A DNA stretch of 64,000 nucleotides from an uncultured Prochlorococcus sp. (GTDB lineage: Bacteria > Cyanobacteriota > Cyanobacteriia > PCC-6307 > Cyanobiaceae), in NCBI GenBank assembly GCA_902560875.1, contig CACENO010000001.1, forward strand, positions 112,514 through 176,513. Reading direction: 5' to 3'. The notes below the pieces were generated by a model. The model was not told the DNA's origin and made no database searches. It saw only the letters and a program-made list of their open reading frames with translations. Shown here piece by piece: positions 48,764 to 56,219 of the stretch (positions are counted from its first letter, which is position 1; each line of letters opens with the position of its first letter). The translations under genes and the position numbers were made by a program.

Positions 48764-49072
48764 TAATTAATTTCACCCCACCTCCTTGCCTTTGATTTCA
48801 GAATAGGCAACTAAATTAACGATAAAATAAAAAACCTTTTTTAAAGTTATGTTCTTTCGCTCTAACTTCATGTCTACTCGTCAGTGCTGAAGGTATAAAA
48901 CAAATATTTAAAGGGACGAGGGTAAGCTTTTGAGTTGATGAGTTTAAGCGACTGGCCATAGCCATCCAACTTAGAGATTCCTTTCCAAAGCAAAATTCAA
49001 CACTAATCTTTTGCATAAGCATTGAGCCCTCTCTTTTGTTTAATATGCTTGTCAGATGATTTAAAGAAGTTA
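48764..49072. other. Intergenic stretch upstream of the 94-aa hypothetical gene
   Basis: About 310 bp. The only long frame is on the minus strand and runs antisense through the next gene; it was not accepted as a gene. No repeats or RNA genes noticed. Confidence 0.4.
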
Positions 49073-49354
49073 ATGAGTAAGCAAGTTTGGCAAGCTCAAG
49101 ACGGCGAGTTGTTCGACTCAGAAGAAGAGTGCCTCCTTCATGAGAGAGCAAGTCTATTTTTAGTTGATATGAACCATAGCGAATCAGACCGAAATGAAAG
49201 ACGCTGGGGAATGCAAAAAAATTTCAGCAGATTCTTTCTAGAAGGATTTCAGCGTAAGGAAGATTTCTGGAAATATGCAGATAGTTTCAGGATCTTAGCT
49301 GACATTCTGGATGGGAAGAGACTCGACCTTCCAAGGAACAACCCTCCCTCTTAG
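49073..49354 (+). CDS. Hypothetical charged protein
   Basis: 93 aa from the ATG at 49073, preferred over the TTG track start at 49022. Begins SKQVWQAQDGELFDSEEECL and contains FWKYADSFRILADILDGKRL. Acidic N-terminus with one cysteine (EECLLHERA). Soluble; no known domain. Confidence 0.6.
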   Translation: MSKQVWQAQDGELFDSEEECLLHERASLFLVDMNHSESDRNERRWGMQKNFSRFFLEGFQRKEDFWKYADSFRILADILDGKRLDLPRNNPPS

Positions 49355-49450
49355 GCATTCATGCAGCTGAATAGATGTCTCATTGATTTTTCGTTAATAC
49401 TATTGAAATTTCGAGCTTAAATTGTTCATTGCTATTTCAAAAAAAAGTCC

Positions 49451-49780
49451 CTATACCGCAGAATTACTATCTGAATCAAAATGAATAATCTTGGTTAGTT
49501 GTGCTTGGATTAAAACAGCCTTTGCAATCTTTTTATTACTAGTGGCAACACTACCAATAGCTGTAAGTGGAAGTCCACAGCCTAAGAAAATCAATGAGGC
49601 CGTAAGTCCTCTGCGGTCAGCAGTTTCATAAGCAATCCCTAAGGAAATCAAAGTCCCAAAAATTGCCAAAAATGCACCAATCCATCTACAAGCCTCTCCT
49701 GAAAGCGATTTGGCACCTTCAGCCTTCAAAAACTCATTTTCAATTGCTTTCATTTTTTCTTTAACCGATTGTTCATTCAT
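49451..49780 (-). CDS. Hypothetical two-helix membrane protein
   Basis: 109 aa with an amphipathic N-terminus (VKEKMKAIENEFLKAEGAKS) and two helices (WIGAFLAIFGTLISLGIAYE; LTASLIFLGCGLPLTAIGSV). Convergent with the preceding gene. No family recognised. Confidence 0.55.
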   Translation of the reverse strand: MNEQSVKEKMKAIENEFLKAEGAKSLSGEACRWIGAFLAIFGTLISLGIAYETADRRGLTASLIFLGCGLPLTAIGSVATSNKKIAKAVLIQAQLTKIIHFDSDSNSAV

Positions 49781-49946
49781 AGCAATTAAGCAACTTAACT
49801 AGACATTTTGAATGCTTACTGCTCATATTCTCATTGCATCAAATTAAAAGTGATAATTTAAAAGTATCAAAAGTTTTTCTTGATTACCAATTTAATTTTC
49901 AAGAACTTTATTATTCGCTAAGAAAGGAGGTTTGAACATTTTTTCT

Positions 49947-51731
49947 TTATTGCAAGCCAACTGCCTTGCCTTCTCTTCTTGGATCAGCTGCCCCATGCCA
50001 TAGGCCATCTCTTAACTGTATTAAGGCTAAACCACTACTGAAAGATCTGGTCTTTACCCGATGCCCAAGAAGCTCTAATTTTTTAACGATATCTAATTGG
50101 TCTTTGAACCAAAAAGCATTTTTTTCCAAAATAGTCTCTGTTGGTCTCACCGAAAGATGGCTAGTCTCAACTGCTTCTTTAGGAGGAAGACCTAAGTCAA
50201 GTAATTTAATAATTGCATTTGATAAAAAATGTGGAATCACCCATCCGCCTGGTGAACCAATTGCAATCACAGGCCTATTACCACTAAAGACAATTACCGG
50301 TGACATGGAACTCATTGGTCGCTTTTTAGGACCTACACGGTTAGAAATAGATTTTCCTCCAATGCTCGGAACAAATGAAAAATCAGTTAACTGATTATTT
50401 AAAATCATACCGCCAGAGATATAACGACTTCCAAAAACCGTTTCAACTGAGCCCGTATAACTAGCAATATTTCCATAAATATCTACAATTACTAGATGAG
50501 TTGTACCACCTCCAGAAGTACGAGGTTGACTTGCAAGATCCAATAACTCACTACCCCTAGGAGTCCCTGGTAGTGGAGACAGATGCGCCTTATTTGGTTT
50601 TATAAATGCAGCTCGTTCCTTGATATATGAATCTTCTAATAAACCGTCAACTGGAACAGGCCAATCAATCGGATCTCCTATCCAATGAGAGCGATCAGCA
50701 TCTGCAAGTCTTAAAGATTCTGCTAGGTAATGCCAGGAGAAAACGTTCTTTTTTTCGTTATTTCTTGGCATTAAAATTTCAAATATCCCAAGAGTTTGCA
50801 ATAACGCTATTCCACCACCACTAGGGGGAGGAAAAGTGCACACACGCCACTTCCTATATGGTCGGCAAATTGGATTGCGTTCGTAGATTTGATAATTAGC
50901 CAAATCATTAAGAGTCATTGTTCTAACATTTGCTCCGTCTAGTTGATACTTATTCAAGTCAATTAATAAATCTTTAGCAATGTTTCCTCGATAAAATTCT
51001 TCTACACCTAGATCTGCAATCCTTGTCAAGGTTCTAGCTAAAGCCTTGTTTTGGAAAGGGATATTTTTATTAGGGAGGTCGCCATTAGGGAGATAAAGAG
51101 ATTTAAAAGCATCGCTGTGGTTAATCCCAATACGCTTAGCCAAAAAGATAGAGCTAAGGAAACGTGGACTGGGTAAAAATCCCTGCTCGGCAATACGTAT
51201 GCTCTCTTCAAAATTTTCATTCCAAGGTAGACGTCCAAATCGACCATGCCCCTCCCAAAGCAAAGCTGTTGTCCCAGGAACTCCAATAGCAGAGAGGCTT
51301 TTGGTTGCTTTAATCCAAGACAAAGGGGTGCCATCTTCATTTAGCCAGTCATCCTTGCCTGCTCTACTAGGGGCAGTTTCTCTGCCATCAAGAGCGTATA
51401 GAAATTTCTTCTGCTCATCCCAATACAAAAGAAAGCTACCTCCTCCAAGTCCAGAACTCTGAGGTTCAACAACAGTCAGCACCGCTTGTGCAGCAACTAC
51501 TGCATCCATTGCGGTTCCTCCCCTCTCTAAAATTTTCAATGCTGCATCACTAGCTAAAGGGTTAGCCGTCACAGCAACTGCACGACCAGTAGCCGTTGAA
51601 ACCACAGAATCTTTCGACTGTAAAGTTTCAGGGGAATCCCAATTAACTTGAGCAGAAGTAGGAAAAAAAGACGAAAAGAAATACAGAGTAATCTTTGTTA
51701 AAACAGTTAGCCAGAAAATATGGAGAGTCAT
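49947..51731 (-). CDS. ggt: Gamma-glutamyltransferase (glutathione hydrolase)
   Basis: Cleaves or transfers the gamma-glutamyl group of glutathione and related peptides, usually in the periplasm. The 594-aa precursor starts with an N-terminal hydrophobic export signal (WLTVLTKITLYFFSSFFPTS). The large subunit contains AAQAVLTVVEPQSSGLGGGS and DGRETAPSRA. Self-cleavage should occur before the threonine of GGGTTHLVIVDIYGNIASYT, which becomes the nucleophile. The small subunit has GKRPMSSMSP-like (KKRPMSSMSPVIVF) and GSPGGWVIPHF. It may act with the 5-oxoprolinase 5.4 kb away. Confidence 0.94.
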   Translation of the reverse strand: MTLHIFWLTVLTKITLYFFSSFFPTSAQVNWDSPETLQSKDSVVSTATGRAVAVTANPLASDAALKILERGGTAMDAVVAAQAVLTVVEPQSSGLGGGSFLLYWDEQKKFLYALDGRETAPSRAGKDDWLNEDGTPLSWIKATKSLSAIGVPGTTALLWEGHGRFGRLPWNENFEESIRIAEQGFLPSPRFLSSIFLAKRIGINHSDAFKSLYLPNGDLPNKNIPFQNKALARTLTRIADLGVEEFYRGNIAKDLLIDLNKYQLDGANVRTMTLNDLANYQIYERNPICRPYRKWRVCTFPPPSGGGIALLQTLGIFEILMPRNNEKKNVFSWHYLAESLRLADADRSHWIGDPIDWPVPVDGLLEDSYIKERAAFIKPNKAHLSPLPGTPRGSELLDLASQPRTSGGGTTHLVIVDIYGNIASYTGSVETVFGSRYISGGMILNNQLTDFSFVPSIGGKSISNRVGPKKRPMSSMSPVIVFSGNRPVIAIGSPGGWVIPHFLSNAIIKLLDLGLPPKEAVETSHLSVRPTETILEKNAFWFKDQLDIVKKLELLGHRVKTRSFSSGLALIQLRDGLWHGAADPRREGKAVGLQ

Positions 51732-51954
51732 TGTCTCCTAAATCAAAAAAGCAGATCAAAGAGTCTTAATTCTAAAGGTAGACATATCTACTAAGCATCG
51801 TAAATCTTGCAACGTGACCTAATGAGGAATAGAGAGAATTCTTGATCCCAAATTCTTCTCATGTATCAACCGATTGAAATAAAAGAGCAGAACAAATAAA
51901 CCTCACAAGTAAAAACCCCTGTGCGCTATAAAGGCTGTCTTCTTACATCACGCA

Positions 51955-52248
51955 ATGCAGTCTCAAGGTCGTTTATCAGAAGTTCGCCTAGTTGAACGCT
52001 TAAAGCAATTCCCTATTGAAAAATGGGAAAATCTTACAGATAGTCAAAGGAATTACGCCAAAAAAGCTTGGGGAGTTCTTACGTACAAGTGGAGATGGCA
52101 AATCGCACTGAATATTCCATACCTTGCAATTTTCCTTTTAGATAGGAGTATTCCAGCTGTTCATCAATTCAATATGAATCTATTGGCCTCTATTGCTGCC
52201 AAGCTCCCCATTCCTTCTTTCGTCTCTTCATGGATAGGAGTCGGCTAG
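51955..52248 (+). CDS. 97-aa small membrane protein (duplicated, left copy)
   Basis: Begins MQSQGRLSEVRLVERLKQFP with a soluble helical half (ENLTDSQRNYAKKAWGVLTY). Two hydrophobic segments follow (WQIALNIPYLAIFLLDRSIP; LASIAAKLPIPSFVSSWIG). An upstream GCGCTATAAAGG could contribute a promoter -10 element. Normal coding composition makes it a likely real gene. Function unknown; an identical protein is encoded at 53532-53825. Confidence 0.72.
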   Translation: MQSQGRLSEVRLVERLKQFPIEKWENLTDSQRNYAKKAWGVLTYKWRWQIALNIPYLAIFLLDRSIPAVHQFNMNLLASIAAKLPIPSFVSSWIGVG

Positions 52249-52303
52249 GACAGCAAGAAATGTTCAAAGAAGGGGAAAAACGTGCTGCCCTTGCAAAACC
52301 AAA

Positions 52304-52522
52304 TCATTCCTCTTCTTCCTTCCGCCCTCTCATGCCTCTTTTGACGGAAAAACTGAGCGCACCAAAAAAGAATATCGCTAAGCATCCCCAAAAAAGCCTC
52401 TCAATAAAAAGCAAAACAGGGCTACCAACTTGAATCGCAGGATCAAATAAAAAATCCATAAAGACTAAAGAAGAAAGCCTCCAGACAAAAGGGGCTTTTG
52501 CTCTTAATAGGACCGATTGCAC
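52304..52522 (-). CDS. 72-aa hydrophobic protein convergent with the 97-aa gene (left copy)
   Basis: Starts at a GTG (QSVLLRAKAPFVWRLSSLVF) and has two hydrophobic stretches (FMDFLFDPAIQVG; LFWGCLAIFFFGALSFSV) and a charged tail RGRKEEEE. The 67-aa plus-strand track ORF at 52230-52433 is its antisense shadow. The frame stays open upstream without an ATG (APGDGVQSVLL), so the true start is uncertain. An identical copy lies at 53881-54099. Confidence 0.5.
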   Translation of the reverse strand: MQSVLLRAKAPFVWRLSSLVFMDFLFDPAIQVGSPVLLFIERLFWGCLAIFFFGALSFSVKRGMRGRKEEEE

Positions 52523-52535
52523 CCCATCACCCGGC
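52512..52535 (-). repeat. GGGTGATGGGG motif, first copy in left repeat
   Basis: On the minus strand reads GCCGGGTGATGGGGTGCAATCGG, matching the copy at 45807-45832 at most positions. Here it overlaps the start of the 72-aa minus ORF. The same sequence recurs in the right repeat at 54089-54112. Confidence 0.55.
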
Positions 52536-52677
52536 GCCCAAAAGGAGGTTAACCACTGTCAAGGGTTTTGTCATCAGCAGATACACGCTATTCATGGGGG
52601 CGGCCACACCTTAAGAAAGAAAAAACACTATTTGTAGGGGGTTGATTTTATTGGCGATTGATCTTAGAAAATAGGTT

Positions 52678-52688
52678 CCCCATCACCC
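52678..52688 (-). repeat. GGGTGATGGGG motif, second copy in left repeat
   Basis: CCTGGGTGATGGGGAACC on the minus strand shares the 11-base core but not the flanks of the other copies. Preceded on that strand by AAAAAAGACCCTCGCG and a CTCAGCGAGCTGAG hairpin, so it might begin a transcript. Repeated at 54255-54265. Confidence 0.4.
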
Positions 52689-52746
52689 AGGCCCGAAGCA
52701 TAACGCGAGGGTCTTTTTTATTGCCTCTCAGCTCGCTGAGCCTCCG

Positions 52747-53047
52747 AGAAATGTCAGGGTAACGAGCGACGCACAATAAGCTCTTAAATGCACTGCATTA
52801 TTTTGATAATGCTAAGTAAGAATTTACAGAGGGAAAGGCGAAAATCTACCAATCGAAAAATAACAGCAGTAACAAAGCAAAAGCTTATAAAGCACAACGC
52901 ATATATCTTAACTATTAAAAGCCAATAGACAGCAAGATCTAAAAGACAGGGAGAGTGGATACCTTTTAGCCTCCAATAGGAAATACTAAAAACACAGTCC
53001 CAGATAAAAGATATTAATAATTCGAGAAAGAAAAGTGATAATAGTTG
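52747..53047. other. Spacer after the left repeat copy
   Basis: An ATG frame of 39 codons at 52809-52928 (MLSKNLQRERRKSTNRKITA) is lysine/arginine-rich and might be coding, but nothing else supports it. AGCCTCCAATAGGAAATACTAA at 52968-52989 is nearly repeated at 54906-54928. Confidence 0.35.
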
Positions 53048-53284
53048 TCATCCAAAATATTTAGAGGCACATTTATTAATTGAAATCATTTCATCATTTC
53101 CTTTGTCAAGAATTAGCTTAAGACTACAATCACAAAAATTTTCCAGGGATTTCTTTGGAGCACCTAAGATAATTGGACTCTGCCTTGCACTAAGAATGCA
53201 TTCGTCAAGCTGATTTTCAGGGTAAGCAAAAGCCCTTAAAGAGAATGTCAAGCAAATTAACAAAGTTAAGAATACATATCTCAT
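53048..53284 (-). CDS. Small secreted cysteine-containing protein
   Basis: 78 aa with a Sec signal peptide (RYVFLTLLICLTFSLRAFA, cut before YPENQ). The mature part has four cysteines (DECILSAR, FCDCSLKL, KCASKYFG), likely two disulphides in the periplasm. Encoded between the two copies of the 840-bp repeat and not itself duplicated. No named family recognised. Confidence 0.62.
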   Translation of the reverse strand: MRYVFLTLLICLTFSLRAFAYPENQLDECILSARQSPIILGAPKKSLENFCDCSLKLILDKGNDEMISINKCASKYFG

Positions 53285-53531
53285 AAACTTATTTTCAATT
53301 CATTAAACATAATGAGTCCAATAATCAAATCTTTTTAATGATACTAAGCAATAAATAAAAAATAGAACCTATAACGTACAATCAACACTTCTTATGACAA
53401 ATACCCAATAACTACTTCTTACCGGGAAAGAATTGAGCTTCAACGCACATGAGAGGAGATACGGATAACCGCCCAAAGGGTATAAGTAAAAACCCCTATG
53501 CGCTATAAAGGCTGTCTTCTTACATCACGCA

Positions 53532-53825
53532 ATGCAGTCTCAAGGTCGTTTATCAGAAGTTCGCCTAGTTGAACGCTTAAAGCAATTCCCTATTGAAAAA
53601 TGGGAAAATCTTACAGATAGTCAAAGGAATTACGCCAAAAAAGCTTGGGGAGTTCTTACGTACAAGTGGAGATGGCAAATCGCACTGAATATTCCATACC
53701 TTGCAATTTTCCTTTTAGATAGGAGTATTCCAGCTGTTCATCAATTCAATATGAATCTATTGGCCTCTATTGCTGCCAAGCTCCCCATTCCTTCTTTCGT
53801 CTCTTCATGGATAGGAGTCGGCTAG
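53532..53825 (+). CDS. 97-aa small membrane protein (duplicated, right copy)
   Basis: Identical in amino-acid sequence to the product of 51955-52248, with the same leader from 53484 except for one base. Two intact copies imply doubled dosage. Function unknown. Confidence 0.72.
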   Translation: MQSQGRLSEVRLVERLKQFPIEKWENLTDSQRNYAKKAWGVLTYKWRWQIALNIPYLAIFLLDRSIPAVHQFNMNLLASIAAKLPIPSFVSSWIGVG

Positions 53826-53880
53826 GACAGCAAGAAATGTTCAAAGAAGGGGAAAAACGTGCTGCCCTTGCAAAACCAAA

Positions 53881-54099
53881 TCATTCCTCTTCTTCCTTCC
53901 GCCCTCTCATGCCTCTTTTGACGGAAAAACTGAGCGCACCAAAAAAGAATATCGCTAAGCATCCCCAAAAAAGCCTCTCAATAAAAAGCAAAACAGGGCT
54001 ACCAACTTGAATCGCAGGATCAAATAAAAAATCCATAAAGACTAAAGAAGAAAGCCTCCAGACAAAAGGGGCTTTTGCTCTTAATAGGACCGATTGCAC
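53881..54099 (-). CDS. 72-aa hydrophobic protein (right copy)
   Basis: Identical to the product of 52304-52522, with the same GTG start and the same convergent orientation to the 97-aa gene, separated from it by 55 bp. The overlapping 67-aa plus frame (53807-54010) is regarded as a shadow. Confidence 0.5.
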   Translation of the reverse strand: MQSVLLRAKAPFVWRLSSLVFMDFLFDPAIQVGSPVLLFIERLFWGCLAIFFFGALSFSVKRGMRGRKEEEE

Positions 54100-54323
54100 C
54101 CCATCACCCGGCGCCCAAAAGGAGGTTAACCACTGTCAAGGGTTTTGTCATCAGCAGATACACGCTATTCATGGGGGCGGCCACACCTTAAGAAAGAAAA
54201 AACACTATTTGTAGGGGGTTGATTTTATTGGCGATTGATCTTAGAAAATAGGTTCCCCATCACCCAGGCCCGAAGCATAACGCGAGGGTCTTTTTTATTG
54301 CCTCTCAGCTCGCTGAGCCTCCG

Positions 54324-55066
54324 CTCCTCAGTAGAACTTTTCAAAATCATGGAAGATGCTGACAAAATGCAAAATAAGCTTATTTGGACTATTTAAATTT
54401 CCTAGCGACAAAGCTTTCTAATTAAATTGTATAGATATGAAAATTAATTCAATAGTCTTTGCGTTAAATGCATAATCCTCATGAATAAAAGATAAGCCTT
54501 ATCCCCTCATTTTCAAAAGTAATGATTATATCTTTGAAATTATAGGTAAAGCAAGTATCGTAAATTGACAGGTGATGAAGTCTTCCCCAAAGCAAGCAAT
54601 AGAAGTATTTACCTCTGATCTTATTCTCCTTTCTGAAAAGATTTATACACCTTTCCTTGCAACTTACAATACTTTAAGTCATTATTTTTGTTTTTAAAAA
54701 TGTACAAATTCAAAATATGCCAAAGCTCCCTGGCAGGATCCGCTTAAAAATGTAAATAATGGGAAATCAAATAGCCAATAATGCTTCCTGTAATTCACTC
54801 TATTCAAGAGCTATCAATCTGTAACGAATGCCTAGCAAAATAAAACCTTCTAAAGGATTAAGGTGTTACAGCTTCTTTCGCTGAGCAAAAAGAAGCGAAA
54901 CGCTCAGCCTCCAAAAGAAAAATACTAAGGCGTGTAATGCGTCAAGAGGCAAAGACAAAAGTTTAATGGGTCAAAAGTATTAAAACTACTTGTCGCATTA
55001 GCGTTTTAAGTTAGTATGATCATACTAATCCTTAATATTTCTATATCAAAGAAATTCTAATTTGTA
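54324..55066. other. Long gene-poor spacer after the right repeat copy
   Basis: 743 bp. A possible 40-codon ORF at 54575-54697 (MKSSPKQAIEVFTSDLILLS) has an ATG preceded by ACAGGTG, but has no other support. A structured element at 54871-54908 is listed separately. The rest is AT-rich without recognisable genes. Confidence 0.4.
54871..54908 (+). other. Structured noncoding element with alternative stems (possible pseudoknot)
   Basis: GCTTCTTT (54871-54878) pairs with AAAGAAGC (54889-54896), closing a loop that contains GCTGAGC (54880-54886). That loop can pair with GCTCAGC downstream (54902-54908), giving an H-type pseudoknot. TTTCGCT/AGCGAAA is a competing stem. Pairing is read directly; folding and function are inferred. 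Confidence 0.45.
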
Positions 55067-55417
55067 ATGCCATTCATTAATTTAATCATGTCGATAGTGC
55101 TTACAATTATGACTCCATCTGATTTTTATTGTGATGGTTCTCCCCTACATGCGACTGTATACAACAACTTTAATAGCAAAGAGGAAAGAACAAGTGATAT
55201 CGAAGAACTAGATCAAGATTCCTATATATTTTTAAATTGGAGAGAATATGAAATAAAGGTTCCTATCTCCGGCTATGGGAAGCTAAGTTTCACTGATAGA
55301 TTTTGGACATGGAGCTATATCAAGGAAGGGAAGTTAGATGTGAATCATCCAATATTTAAAAGACAATATCCTGGAGGGAGAATTGTTACTTATTTTTGCG
55401 AGGCAAACATAACTTAA
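55067..55417 (+). CDS. Hypothetical protein, possibly exported
   Basis: 116 aa with a hydrophobic N-terminus (INLIMSIVLTIMTPSDF) that could be a signal peptide. A polar, aromatic-rich domain follows (YIFLNWREYEIKVPISGYGK; FWTWSYIKEGKLDVN) and a terminal FCEANIT. Two cysteines (FYCDGS, YFCEAN) may pair. No family recognised. Confidence 0.6.
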   Translation: MPFINLIMSIVLTIMTPSDFYCDGSPLHATVYNNFNSKEERTSDIEELDQDSYIFLNWREYEIKVPISGYGKLSFTDRFWTWSYIKEGKLDVNHPIFKRQYPGGRIVTYFCEANIT

Positions 55418-55656
55418 CTCTTATGTTCGTACTCGCCTATTATTTTTAAGAATATGCAATTGAAATCAATAAGTAAAGGTTGTATTATTGTCATCCATAG
55501 CTGAAGGAACAATATATATAATTTGAATAGATTCTTGTTTTCTATTATCTCAGCCCTAATAATTATCGATGGCACATTGGTTGAGCTCTAATTTCATAAA
55601 CCTATCATGATTTTTATATTTAATTTTTTTAAAAATTACAAAAGCATAAAGTAAAC

Positions 55657-55929
55657 TTAATTATCTACATTTAATATTGTAAATGATGTGCTAGAGGACA
55701 TTCTATTCTTAAGTTCAGGCTGCTTATATTCATGAAAGAAAGCAAATAACATCATTATCAGAGGAGAAATAAAGGCTGCTGCCACACATAAGGCAACAAG
55801 CTGAGTAGGTCTGAGCCAATAATTTCTGACTAAAGGATCACCACATTGTCCGCAAACCATAACTCCATCTATTCGTTTCTCATGAATCTGATAACGGGGA
55901 GAGCAATAAGGGCAATGATATTTCGCCAT
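55657..55929 (-). CDS. Zinc-ribbon membrane protein
   Basis: 90 aa. Two CxxC knuckles (YHCPYCSPRYQ and VMVCGQCGDPLV) form a zinc ribbon at residues 5-35. One transmembrane helix follows (LVALCVAAAFISPLIMMLFA) and then a polar tail. Probably a metal-stabilised membrane-anchored adaptor; function unknown. Confidence 0.72.
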   Translation of the reverse strand: MAKYHCPYCSPRYQIHEKRIDGVMVCGQCGDPLVRNYWLRPTQLVALCVAAAFISPLIMMLFAFFHEYKQPELKNRMSSSTSFTILNVDN

Positions 55930-56219
55930 TGAAAACGCATTCTGTATTTGTATGTAATGAGCTAAATCCGCTCATGCTTTTAATAAAGGTTAACCCCTCC
56001 TTCTAAAAAAGAGACGTATAATTAAATCAAAGCTTAAATAATCATACGAATGCTCTAACCATTAGATCCTTAAAAGAAGAAGAGCTACTTGCTGAAGACA
56101 TAAGATCATCAAATGATCAATCTTTTAATAAATTAAGCAAGGAAGTTCTTACAAACCCACAATCCTCACACAAAGGACCATTAGCCTTTTATCCCTCCAA
56201 ATACCTCATTAACACTTTT

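Larger units (their letters stand above)
51907..52746. repeat. 840-bp direct repeat, left copy
   Basis: Compared with 53484-54323 (offset 1577 bp), the left copy matches from AAGTAAAAACCCCT to GCTGAGCCTCCG with one difference found (G at 51921, A at 53498). It contains a 97-aa plus ORF, a convergent 72-aa minus ORF and about 220 bp of GC-richer noncoding DNA with two GGGTGATGGGG motifs. No inverted terminal repeats or transposase. Confidence 0.97.
53484..54323. repeat. 840-bp direct repeat, right copy
   Basis: Matches 51907-52746 with one substitution found (A at 53498). Both encoded proteins are identical to those of the left copy, and so are both motif copies. The near-identity over noncoding and coding parts alike indicates a recent duplication or ongoing gene conversion. 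Confidence 0.97.

Noticed and set aside
48816-49151. 111-aa minus-strand ORF
   Set aside because: Its first 45 codons run antisense through the better-supported gene at 49073-49354, and the remainder has no recognisable features or clear start signal.
52230-52433. 67-aa plus ORF in the repeat (also at 53807-54010)
   Set aside because: Antisense to the 72-aa hydrophobic ORF, low-complexity Ser/Lys composition, and overlaps the end of the 97-aa gene; regarded as a shadow.
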